Of a stretch of DNA of 7,278 nucleotides, positions 1 to 6,355 are shown piece by piece. Position 1 is the first letter of the stretch. Every line of letters begins with the position of its first letter. Source of the stretch: Nitrospirales bacterium (GTDB taxonomy: Bacteria; Nitrospirota; Nitrospiria; Nitrospirales; UBA8639); the NCBI GenBank assembly GCA_013817135.1, contig JACDDF010000098.1:1-7278 (forward strand), read 5' to 3'. The notes under the pieces are model-generated. The model was not told where the DNA came from, made no database searches, and saw only the letters and a program-made list of their open reading frames with translations. A program made the position numbers and the translations under genes.

Positions 1-991
1 CTATGAAGGTCCCCACAAATGGCGCCCAGGCAATCCACCAGGCCCAATAAAACAAGGTCCAGTTATGAATCCAGGTCGAGTCTCGGAAGGGTGCGAGGTT
101 CAGGCTCATCGTCGGGAGGTTTTGGATGTAGTTTCCGAAGGTCGAGGGAAAGACGGTCATGATGAAGTGCGTTGGGCCGAGAAATAGGAGGAACACCAGG
201 AGAGTCAACGCCAGAATCATATTCAGATTACTCAGGTATTTAATGCCTCGTTGGAGTCCGGTTTGAGCGGAGAGCATGAAGAGCACGGTAACAATGGCGA
301 TAACGGTTAATTGAGTGGTGAGGGTATTCGGCACCGCAAACACATAGGATAGTCCCCCGCTTATCTGCACCGCCCCAAATCCCAGGGAAGTTGCTACGCC
401 GAAAACGGTGGCGAAGACGGCGGTTACATCCACTGCCGTTCCCAGCGGCCCGGTGGCATGTTTCCCTAGAACGGGCTGACAACCTGAACTAAACAGCCCT
501 GGTGTGCCTTTTCGAAATTGAAAATAGGCGAGGGCCATGCCCACCATGGTGTAGATACCCCACGGGTGTAGGCCCCAATGGAAAAAGGAATATTGCAGCG
601 CCAGGCGTGCGGCTTGAGGTGTTCCTCCTTCTCCAATCGGTGGGTCATGAAAATGGGATGTGGGTTCGGCGACCCCCCAAAATACCAGGCCTATACCCAT
701 CCCGGCGCAAAACAACATGGCAAACCAGTTATGGAGAGGAAATTCAGGTTTGGCTCCATCGGGCCCAAGTGGAATATCACCCCATCGGGAAAAAATCAGA
801 CAGAACGCGCAAATAAGAAAACCGGTTGCTGCCAGGACATATAACCAGCCAAACGAATCAAGTAGTGCCGTTTGGAAGGTGCCGGTGATTTTTGCTAAAT
901 GTTTTGGGGCTAAGGCACCCCAAAGCAGAAAGAGAAAGGCGAGGGCGCAGGAAATGTTGAAAACAAGGGTGGTGGATTTCAGTGGGTTCAT
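1..991 (-). CDS. BCCT-family betaine/choline/carnitine transporter (3' end outside window)
   Basis: Secondary transporter of the inner membrane that imports quaternary-ammonium osmolytes such as glycine betaine or choline, driven by Na+ or H+. The reverse strand gives 330 codons without a stop, running off the left edge; family members are usually 500-680 residues. The protein starts MNPLKSTTLVFN, followed by a hydrophobic first helix. Visible hallmarks are the glycine motif GMGIG (residues 97-101) in GMGIGLVFWGVAEP, the TM4 segment SFFHWGLHPWGIY with W139, W144 and Y147 spaced like the BetP substrate box, and the family signature NWTLFYWAWW near 310-319. W316, W318, W319 and W322 have the spacing of the BetP TM8 tryptophans. 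ATG 991 is the first start after an in-frame TAA upstream; no good Shine-Dalgarno precedes it. It is divergent from a glycine betaine synthase gene, which supports an osmolyte role. Exact substrate and coupling ion cannot be told. Confidence 0.95.
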   Translation of the reverse strand, partial: MNPLKSTTLVFNISCALAFLFLLWGALAPKHLAKITGTFQTALLDSFGWLYVLAATGFLICAFCLIFSRWGDIPLGPDGAKPEFPLHNWFAMLFCAGMGIGLVFWGVAEPTSHFHDPPIGEGGTPQAARLALQYSFFHWGLHPWGIYTMVGMALAYFQFRKGTPGLFSSGCQPVLGKHATGPLGTAVDVTAVFATVFGVATSLGFGAVQISGGLSYVFAVPNTLTTQLTVIAIVTVLFMLSAQTGLQRGIKYLSNLNMILALTLLVFLLFLGPTHFIMTVFPSTFGNYIQNLPTMSLNLAPFRDSTWIHNWTLFYWAWWIAWAPFVGTFI

Positions 992-1057
992 GGATCGATA
1001 GAATTGAATGGGGAAGGTTAGGCCTTACCATACTTGGCGTTGTTGAACAAGAAAACC

Positions 1058-1076
1058 TCGGTTCATGCCAAACCGA
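1058..1076. promoter_or_regulatory. Inverted repeat upstream of the BCCT gene, possible operator
   Basis: TCGGTT at 1058-1063 and AACCGA at 1071-1076 form a perfect 6-bp inverted repeat with a 7-nt spacer. It sits about 67 nt upstream of the transporter start on the minus strand. The size and placement fit a dimeric-regulator site. No regulator family is recognised and chance occurrence is possible. Confidence 0.25.
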
Positions 1077-1224
1077 AAAGAATGGCAAGGAGTGGGCAAA
1101 TTTCGGTGTAGGTGTCGGTAATTAACTTTTTTCGTTCTAAGATTTTAGGACTGCCTGCTGTATTGGGCATTTTGGGGTTGATGAATGAATGGGTGCGTCG
1201 TCAGAAGGGGTTGCGATGAAGGGC

Positions 1225-1236
1225 CTAACGCGTTAG
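1225..1236. promoter_or_regulatory. 12-bp perfect palindrome CTAACGCGTTAG
   Basis: The site is perfectly self-complementary. It overlaps the spacer and -10 of a weak candidate plus-strand promoter (TTGCGA at 1211-1216, TAGATT at 1234-1239). If that promoter is real, a bound protein would block polymerase. The factor is unknown and the promoter boxes are poor. Confidence 0.3.
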
Positions 1237-1344
1237 ATTGAAAACCTCACACACAACAGTCGGGTCTCCCTTACGCTCGAAGGAGAAGTTCGGAGGCTTT
1301 CTTTATTTCTGGTCCTTGAGACGGACTAAGGTTCTGTCTTTGCG

Positions 1345-1358
1345 CGATTGGCCAATCG
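1345..1358. promoter_or_regulatory. 14-bp perfect palindrome CGATTGGCCAATCG
   Basis: This perfect 7+7 palindrome lies about 100 nt upstream of the methyltransferase start. Its right half contains CAATCG, which recurs as a direct repeat at 1379-1384. No T-tract follows, so it is not an intrinsic terminator. A DNA-binding protein site is the simplest reading; the regulator is unknown. Confidence 0.35.
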
Positions 1359-1368
1359 AGTCCTGTCA

Positions 1369-1450
1369 TGAGAAGTGTCAATCGCAAGACCTTTACTTAC
1401 TTGTACCCAGCACTCTCAGGAGGTGGTGAGGGCGATAGCCCTCCAGGAGG
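1369..1450 (+). promoter_or_regulatory. Structured leader with duplicated AGGAGG, containing the ribosome binding site of the betaine synthase
   Basis: The functional Shine-Dalgarno is AGGAGG at 1445-1450, nine nt before ATG 1460. A second AGGAGG lies at 1418-1423. Between them is a perfect hairpin, GAGGGC-GATA-GCCCTC (1428-1443). An alternative pairing is GGAGG 1419-1423 with CCTCC 1440-1444, which would break that hairpin. A further stem can form between TGAGAAGTG (1369-1377) and CACTCTCA (1411-1418) with one bulged base. These competing pairings could tune ribosome access. No known riboswitch consensus (SAM, SAH or glycine aptamer) fits. The pairings are seen in the sequence; the control function is inference. 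Confidence 0.4.
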
Positions 1451-1459
1451 TTTCCCCTA

Positions 1460-3142
1460 ATGACTCAGAAAGCGACGATGCCCGGTAGCAAGCAATTGTA
1501 TGGGGAAAATCCCATTGCGCAACGAAAGACGGATTTATACAAACAGGAGTATGTTCATAGCTTTGTACAAAAATGGGACGCCTTGATTGATTGGGATGCC
1601 CGGGCCTCAAGTGAAGGGGACTTTTTTATCAGGATTTTGAAGGAACGGGGGGTCAAACGGATATTGGATGTTGCGACGGGAACCGGGTTTCATTCTATTC
1701 GGCTCTTGCGTGCCGGGTTTGATGTCACCAGTGCCGATGGCAGTCCGGAAATGTTAGCCCAAGCGTTTGAGAATGCCCGACGAGCCGGGTTTATTATGCG
1801 AACTATTCATGCTGATTGGCGCTGGTTGAGCCGGGATATCCACAATAAATACGATGCGGTGATTTGCCTGGGGAACTCCCTGACCCATCTCTTTTCCGAG
1901 CAGGATCGGCGAAAAGCCTTAGCCGAATTTTACACAGCGCTAAGGCACGACGGGGTGCTGATTCTGGACCAAAGAAATTATGATGGAATTTTAGATAATG
2001 GGTTTACCTCGAAGCATGTGTATTACTCTTGCGGAGACAATGTTAAAGCGGGGCCGGAACATGTTGATGAAGGGCTTGCCAGATTCAAATATACCTTTCC
2101 CGATGGCGAAGCGTTTCATTTGAATATGTTTCCGCTGCGGAAAGAATATACACGTCGGCTCATGAATGAAGTTGGCTTTCAGCAAGTAAAAACCTATGCA
2201 GACTTTCAAGAAACGCATAAAGTTGAGGACCCCGATTTTTATGTTCATGTCGCGGAGAAACTCTATAAAAATGAGGAACGTCCGACCACGATCATGGGCA
2301 AATTTGGGAATCTGAATTATTCCACCACCGTGGATACGGCTCGAGACTATTACAACAGTTCGGATGCTGACCGGTTTTATGCGACGATCTGGGGTGGCGA
2401 AGATATCCACATTGGATTGTACACATCCGACAACGACTCGATTTTCGATGCCAGCCGACGGACTGTGGAGAAAATGGCGGCTTCTGTCAAAGATCTTGAT
2501 TCAACGACTCGGGTGTTGGATATTGGGTCGGGGTACGGAGGTTCAGCGCGTCTTCTCGTGAGACAATATGGATGTCAGGTTGGATGCCTGAATTTGAGTG
2601 AAGTCCAAAATAAGCGGAATAGAGAACTCAATCAGAAAGAGCATATTAGTTTAGCCATTAATGTCATTGACGGGAATTTTGAGTCGATTCCCATGCCGGA
2701 TGGGAGTGTGGATCTTGTGTGGTCGCTGGATGCCATTTTACATAGCGGAGATCGGGGAAAAGTTTTCCAGGAGGTCCACCGGGTGTTGGCCAAGGGCGGA
2801 CAATTTATTTTTACCGATCCGATGAAAAGTGAAACCTGTTCTCCCGATGTGCTTCAACCAATTTTAAATCGTATTCATTTGGATTCACTGGGATCGATTG
2901 AATACTATCGGAAGATGGCTGCCCAACTCGGGTTCAAAGAAGTTGGAGTTGAGGATCTTTCCGCGAATCTTGCAGCGCATTATGGGCGAGTGCTTCAGGA
3001 GCTCACCACCCAACATCATACGCTCATTCGGGTTTGTACTGAGGATTATCTGGCTACTATGAAGGTAGGTCTCCAGCATTGGGTAGAGGCTGGGAAAAGT
3101 GGCCACCTCAGCTGGGGAATTTTGCATTTCCAGCGAGACTAA
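1460..3142 (+). CDS. Fused glycine/sarcosine and sarcosine/dimethylglycine N-methyltransferase (glycine betaine synthase)
   Basis: Cytosolic SAM-dependent enzyme of 560 residues, predicted to convert glycine via sarcosine and dimethylglycine to the compatible solute glycine betaine. Two Rossmann methyltransferase domains are joined. The N-terminal half (about 1-270) is GSMT-like, with SAM motif I ILDVATGTGFHSIRLL (68-83), the acidic strand end SADGS (91-95) and CLGNSLTHLF (136-145). The C-terminal half (about 284-560) is SDMT-like: it opens with YYNSSDADRFYATIWGGEDI and HIGLY, then has motif I VLDIGSGYGGSARLL (352-366) and a methyltransferase 11-type core. Separate GSMT and SDMT enzymes are known in Halorhodospira and Methanohalophilus, and a fused form in Actinopolyspora. 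The start is set by AGGAGG at 1445-1450. The gene ends in tandem stops TAA TAG. The divergent neighbour is a BCCT osmolyte importer. Both SAM motifs look intact, so both activities are expected. Confidence 0.93.
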   Translation: MTQKATMPGSKQLYGENPIAQRKTDLYKQEYVHSFVQKWDALIDWDARASSEGDFFIRILKERGVKRILDVATGTGFHSIRLLRAGFDVTSADGSPEMLAQAFENARRAGFIMRTIHADWRWLSRDIHNKYDAVICLGNSLTHLFSEQDRRKALAEFYTALRHDGVLILDQRNYDGILDNGFTSKHVYYSCGDNVKAGPEHVDEGLARFKYTFPDGEAFHLNMFPLRKEYTRRLMNEVGFQQVKTYADFQETHKVEDPDFYVHVAEKLYKNEERPTTIMGKFGNLNYSTTVDTARDYYNSSDADRFYATIWGGEDIHIGLYTSDNDSIFDASRRTVEKMAASVKDLDSTTRVLDIGSGYGGSARLLVRQYGCQVGCLNLSEVQNKRNRELNQKEHISLAINVIDGNFESIPMPDGSVDLVWSLDAILHSGDRGKVFQEVHRVLAKGGQFIFTDPMKSETCSPDVLQPILNRIHLDSLGSIEYYRKMAAQLGFKEVGVEDLSANLAAHYGRVLQELTTQHHTLIRVCTEDYLATMKVGLQHWVEAGKSGHLSWGILHFQRD

Positions 3143-3203
3143 TAGAGGATGGGACAGCCGCCAATGGAGTCTCGTCACGTTCCGACACGGGAATTGGAGT
3201 ATA

Positions 3204-4592
3204 TTACCGTTCGATTTTAGGTGGTTTGGCCGGCATGGCAAAGTCCCCACTCTTGCCAAAGCGGCCTTCTCCTCCCTCACCTAACACATTAGAGATATCG
3301 GTATATTCAATCTCTCTGGTCTCTTTGCTGATGCCTTCTGTTGGTTGCCACCCGAGTTTATCCAGGGTGTCTAAGACCGTTTTTTTGAGAGCACCTCCTG
3401 CCGTCATTCGAGTAGTAGCAAACGCCAAAACCCGTTCGCTTTCTTGCTGGACTTTAGATAAATCCGGGTCATGGAAGAACCATACCAGTGGCTCAATGGC
3501 CGCATCTCCAATCAACACCAAGGAATTGGCGGCATAATCCCGAAGGACCAGGTCTTTGAGTAATAGCACTAAATCCGGAATGACTTTGGGATGTCGAAAA
3601 TGACCTAGGGCTGTGGCAGCCGCTTCTTTAATTAAGAGGTCCTCGCTGATAATGCAGCCAGGGGTTGGCTTCCCCTCTTGATGTATGCCCTTACCTTTTA
3701 AGGCGTCTAGGACGGGAGGGTAGGCGCGAGGATCTCCGATCATGCCTAAGGACGCGATCGCATGGCGTTTAACTGTACCATCTTTCATGGCTTCCATGAG
3801 AGCATCCACTGCACGGGCATCGCCAATATTGCCCAAGGCGATGGTGGCATCTTCGCGAACCGCTCGATCGGGGTCTTTTACCATATCGATCAGGGCATCG
3901 ACGACACGTGGTTCACGTACCCACACCCGCCCCATTTGATAATCCGTTGTCATGCCCCCTAGCGCCCGAACGGCGTGACAGCGCACGACGAAGTGGGGAT
4001 CTTTGAGGGACTCCAGTAGAGCATCGACCGATTCTTTCCCAACGTACATCAATGCGGTTCCGGCAGTTTCCCGTACGATCTTGGATGTATCTTTAAATAA
4101 CTTAATCAGGGTTGGAATGGCCTTCGCATCTCCAATTTTACCTAAAGCTTCGGCTGCCGCACTCTTGACCGCACCATCCCGGTCCCGACACACCAGAATC
4201 AATCCTTGCACAGCCTGAGAGTCACGCAATTCTCCTAAGGTTTTGGCGGCTTGTTCGCGCACTCGCCACCGCTTGTCTTTCAAACAATTCAGTAATTGCG
4301 GGATAACGCCATTTCCCATAGAGGCCATAGCCTGAATCGCTTCAGCTTGCACTTCCATCATATTGTCATTGAAAAGAGTAATGAGGCCTTCAACGGCCTT
4401 CTCCCCGCCAATTTTTGCCAATGCCCATCCGACATGAGATCGAACCGACCAATAGTCGTCTTCGAGGGCGCTCAGGAGGGGTTCTAACGCCTTGGGGTTA
4501 CCCTTTTCCGCAAGGGCCTTGGCCGCTTCCTCGCGCGTGGCATCATCGGCATCTTCCAGGGCATCAATCCAGTCTTGCACAGAATTCGACAT
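3204..4592 (-). CDS. HEAT-repeat (PBS-lyase-type) protein, function unknown
   Basis: A 462-residue protein made almost entirely of helical HEAT-like repeats, about 11 units of roughly 31 residues from residue 5 to 415. Typical repeat cores are VREQAAKTLGEL (111-122), VKSAAAEALGKIGD (142-155), VREDATIALGNIGD (245-258) and IKEAAATALGHF (321-332). A longer loop (about 300-318, KGKGIHQEGKPTPGC) interrupts the array. The last unit ends DTLDKLGWQPT, followed by a low-complexity, Gly- and Lys-rich tail. There is no signal peptide or membrane segment, so it is probably a cytosolic scaffold or protein-binding solenoid. The lyase activity implied by the PBS name should not be assumed. The start ATG 4592 has AGAAGG at 4599-4604 with 6 nt spacing; the start abuts an A7 run. 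It is the third gene of a minus-strand cluster, 24 nt after its neighbour, and converges with the methyltransferase gene. Confidence 0.9.
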   Translation of the reverse strand: MSNSVQDWIDALEDADDATREEAAKALAEKGNPKALEPLLSALEDDYWSVRSHVGWALAKIGGEKAVEGLITLFNDNMMEVQAEAIQAMASMGNGVIPQLLNCLKDKRWRVREQAAKTLGELRDSQAVQGLILVCRDRDGAVKSAAAEALGKIGDAKAIPTLIKLFKDTSKIVRETAGTALMYVGKESVDALLESLKDPHFVVRCHAVRALGGMTTDYQMGRVWVREPRVVDALIDMVKDPDRAVREDATIALGNIGDARAVDALMEAMKDGTVKRHAIASLGMIGDPRAYPPVLDALKGKGIHQEGKPTPGCIISEDLLIKEAAATALGHFRHPKVIPDLVLLLKDLVLRDYAANSLVLIGDAAIEPLVWFFHDPDLSKVQQESERVLAFATTRMTAGGALKKTVLDTLDKLGWQPTEGISKETREIEYTDISNVLGEGGEGRFGKSGDFAMPAKPPKIER

Positions 4593-4616
4593 TTTTTTCC
4601 TTCTTATCCCTTCCGA

Positions 4617-5063
4617 TTACTTCGGGTAGTCAGGTTCTTGGGGATAGGGTTGCGTATGGCTACAACGAATTGTCAGGACTTGTGTTCCTCGTCCATCTAC
4701 ACATTGATCAAGTGTTGGAGCGAATTCTAAGGTTCCGGATAAGGTCACCTTGAATAAAAAATCAAACGTAAAAGTCCCAAAACGATATTCTCCAGGCTTG
4801 AGGTTCAGTGTCCTGGTCTCGGATGTTTTGTAGGCGTCACTACTAATGGGATCTTTTGTCCAAATCAACGGGGTCATGCCGGGTACGTGCCACCATGTCG
4901 GAGGGGCAAGGGCGCTCGGATTCACGGTAATAGGAAATTGTCGCAACAGAGGGTTGATAGGGTCTGCGGTGTGCCCGAGTTGAACAAGCAGAGGAGAAAT
5001 ACCAATGAGAAACAGGCAGAAAACGATATGTGTGAATTGACGCGGGAAGTGTGTTCGAATCAT
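4617..5063 (-). CDS. Small exported protein of unknown function
   Basis: I do not recognise this gene. From ATG 5063 it gives 148 residues with an N-terminal signal peptide: basic MIRTHFPRQ, hydrophobic FTHIVFCLFLIGISPLLVQL, and a likely cleavage near GHTA-DP (after residue 33). The mature part is about 115 residues with a Pro/Trp-rich segment (APPTWWHVPG, 53-62) and then a probably beta-rich region, GEYRFGTFTFDFLFKVTLSG (91-110). It has two cysteines, C121 and C134, that could form a disulfide in the periplasm. An alternative in-frame ATG at 5090 would overlap the upstream gene; 5063 is preferred because the signal peptide then begins directly, 4 nt after the upstream stop. No clear Shine-Dalgarno is seen, so translation is probably coupled to the upstream phosphatase-like gene. 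It is co-oriented with the HEAT-repeat gene 24 nt downstream. Confidence 0.75.
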   Translation of the reverse strand: MIRTHFPRQFTHIVFCLFLIGISPLLVQLGHTADPINPLLRQFPITVNPSALAPPTWWHVPGMTPLIWTKDPISSDAYKTSETRTLNLKPGEYRFGTFTFDFLFKVTLSGTLEFAPTLDQCVDGRGTQVLTIRCSHTQPYPQEPDYPK

Positions 5064-5067
5064 GGTC

Positions 5068-6123
5068 TTATTGTTTGTTTTGTAGTTCATTGCCGGTGGT
5101 CCGTCGTTCTGGAACGAATTGAAAAATTTCATCAATAGCGTGGCTGTCCCATTCTGTATGCGTTTCAAGCCCGAGGGCATACATGATTGTCGCTCCCGTA
5201 TCTAACAAAGAGACTGATTGGGTGATGGGATGATTTTTCTTAATATTCGCGCCCCAGGCAATCCAGGGGATGGTGGCATCTAACTCAAGGGAAGTAGGAC
5301 TGGTAGGGACTGGTTTCACACCTCCTGTAGGGGTAGAAAGAGGTCCGCTATTCAAGCCAGTAACAATTACCATGGTTTTGTCCAATACCCCAAGCTCTTT
5401 ATACGTTTGGATGATTTGTTCGACAGTGGTGTCGATTGACATTAAGGCGGCGGAATATTTTTCGGAATCCCACCCGTATTTCTGCCCGACCTTAACCGCC
5501 GTAGGCAGGTGGACTAATAACAGGTTTGGTACTCCAAAAAGCCGGAAGCCATAGCCTTTCTCACTGGTGACTTTTTTTAAAAAGTCTTTAATGTATGCCG
5601 ACGCTCTTTCTGGCGTGCATTGGGGTTTGGTGTAGCCACAGACTTGGGAGTCGACGTAAATTTCAGGTCGAACTAATTGATAGAGGCGTTCATCCATAAG
5701 AAAGACGCCGGTGTCTTTTCCGCCAGCCAGATCCATATAATCAAAGACAGTGGGTGAACGCATAAATGAACGTGCAAAATCGTATGTTTCCCATTCGGCG
5801 GTTATCCGATGCTTCTCGACTTGAAGACCGGTGAGCAGAGAGGCCATCGCCGGAACAGTGAGAGGTGGGGTAATGGATTGAGCGGACCAGGTCACAACTC
5901 CCTCCTTAGCTAAACGATCCAGGTTTGGAGTTGCACCGTTTTGGATTGATGATGATTTGATCCCTTCCAACACAACCAGAATGATGTGTTCGGCTTGTGT
6001 GGCGGAAGCAATCGAGGCTGTTCCTCCGATTAGCGGAAGCCAGACCAAACTCCATGCGAGGAAAAAACACCGCATGGTTTTACCACGACGATGTTGGGAG
6101 GGGGGTATTTGGGAAGTGCTCAT
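5068..6123 (-). CDS. Exported alkaline-phosphatase-superfamily (type I phosphodiesterase-like) protein with degraded active site
   Basis: A 351-residue protein with the fold signatures of the type I phosphodiesterase/nucleotide pyrophosphatase branch. A signal peptide is present: HRRGK, hydrophobic CFFLAWSLVWLPLIGG, and an ASA cleavage near residue 41. Family marks are HIILVVLEGIKSSS (46-59), ATPNLDRLAKEGV (64-76), TPPLTVPAMASLLTG (85-99) with putative nucleophile T89, YGWDSEKY (216-223), and VSLLDTGATIMYALGL (304-319). The usual metal ligands look altered. E53 replaces the first Asp, and LPTAVKVGQKYGW stands where LPDxDxxGHxYG is expected. VTGLNSG (254-260) replaces SDHG, and the late His before IPWIAWG is missing. 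It may therefore be a binding pseudoenzyme. The start at 6123 has AGGG about 8 nt upstream; ATG 6075 (residue 17) would also give a complete signal peptide. It is the first gene of a minus-strand cluster. Confidence 0.85.
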   Translation of the reverse strand: MSTSQIPPSQHRRGKTMRCFFLAWSLVWLPLIGGTASIASATQAEHIILVVLEGIKSSSIQNGATPNLDRLAKEGVVTWSAQSITPPLTVPAMASLLTGLQVEKHRITAEWETYDFARSFMRSPTVFDYMDLAGGKDTGVFLMDERLYQLVRPEIYVDSQVCGYTKPQCTPERASAYIKDFLKKVTSEKGYGFRLFGVPNLLLVHLPTAVKVGQKYGWDSEKYSAALMSIDTTVEQIIQTYKELGVLDKTMVIVTGLNSGPLSTPTGGVKPVPTSPTSLELDATIPWIAWGANIKKNHPITQSVSLLDTGATIMYALGLETHTEWDSHAIDEIFQFVPERRTTGNELQNKQ

Positions 6124-6216
6124 AATTTCTGCCCTGCTCCAGGAAAAGAAAATGATAGATGAAATTGGGAATGAACCTTATATTATCTTAGTAGGAAACT
6201 TCTCCTCCACTGTCAG

Positions 6217-6282
6217 ACGAGTGGTCGGATTTGAACTTATCATGCAGATTTTCAGGCGGTCAACCAACTGAGAAGGCCAGGC
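6217..6282 (-). pseudogene. Decayed tRNA-Phe-like sequence
   Basis: Read on the minus strand, three tRNA hallmark blocks occur in the right order. They are a D-arm block CTCAGTTGGT (6272-6263), an anticodon-loop block CTGAAAATCT (6255-6246) with anticodon GAA for phenylalanine, and a T-loop block AGTTCAAATC (6237-6228) followed by CCGAC (6228-6224), a normal 3' half of a T stem. The stems do not close. The 5' half of the T stem is ATAAG instead of a GTCGG-like sequence, the anticodon stem mispairs, and the acceptor halves do not match. D-to-anticodon spacing is about 4 nt short and anticodon-to-T spacing about 2 nt short. It is thus a relic rather than a working gene. Outer boundaries are approximate. 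Confidence 0.55.
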
Positions 6283-6297
6283 GTTTCTTTCTATAAT
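6268..6297 (+). promoter_or_regulatory. Candidate sigma70 promoter of the hydrolase-like gene
   Basis: A perfect TATAAT lies at 6292-6297. CTGAGA at 6268-6273 serves as a four-of-six -35 box with an 18-nt spacer. Transcription would begin near 6304, leaving a leader of about 50 nt before ATG 6356. The -35 box falls inside the tRNA-Phe-like relic. Confidence 0.5.
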
Positions 6298-6355
6298 AAA
6301 GGAGCCCAAAAATTTTCAAGCTTCTCTTGCCCTCGGTCTAGGGTATCCATTATGA

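Larger units (their letters stand above)
992..1459. other. 468-bp divergent intergenic region between transporter and betaine synthase
   Basis: No convincing gene lies here. Open frames such as 1238-1429 (+, TTG start, no ribosome site) and 858-1088 (-) give composition-driven peptides with no recognisable character. The region holds an inverted repeat at 1058-1076, a 12-bp palindrome at 1225-1236, a 14-bp palindrome at 1345-1358 and a structured leader at 1369-1450. A weak sigma70-like pair, TTGCGA at 1211-1216 and TAGATT at 1234-1239 with a 17-nt spacer, overlaps the 12-bp palindrome; each box matches consensus at only four of six positions. The length and symmetry elements suggest that both divergent genes are regulated here, presumably by osmotic signals, but no known operator was recognised. 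Confidence 0.6.

Noticed and set aside
502..1001. Several overlapping plus-strand open frames opposite the transporter
   Set aside because: They are antisense to a clearly conserved BCCT reading frame, and their peptides have no coherent character.
1181..1219. Possible 12-codon leader peptide starting ATG AAT GAA TGG
   Set aside because: No Shine-Dalgarno precedes it, there is no attenuator-like codon pattern, and it is far from the synthase start.
1238..1429. Plus-strand open frame of 63 codons in the divergent region, ending at the first AGGAGG
   Set aside because: It starts with TTG without a ribosome site, its peptide has no recognisable features, and it overlaps the palindromes and leader structure. 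Treated as non-coding.
1300..1459. Glycine or SAM-type riboswitch upstream of the betaine synthase, suggested by ACTCTCAGG at 1412-1420
   Set aside because: Only this short string resembles a glycine aptamer. The conserved core and second stem are not present, and no SAM or SAH aptamer consensus can be laid out.
3112..3203. Bidirectional terminator between the convergent genes
   Set aside because: CTGGGGA/TTTCCAG near 3112-3133 can form a stem with wobble pairs, but it lies inside the coding end and has no T-tract. The 61-bp gap shows no GC-rich hairpin plus T-run on either strand.
6076..6093. Twin-arginine signal from HRRGKTMRCFF in the phosphatase-like protein
   Set aside because: The residues after RR do not fit the RRxFLK consensus. 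An ordinary Sec signal peptide explains the region better.
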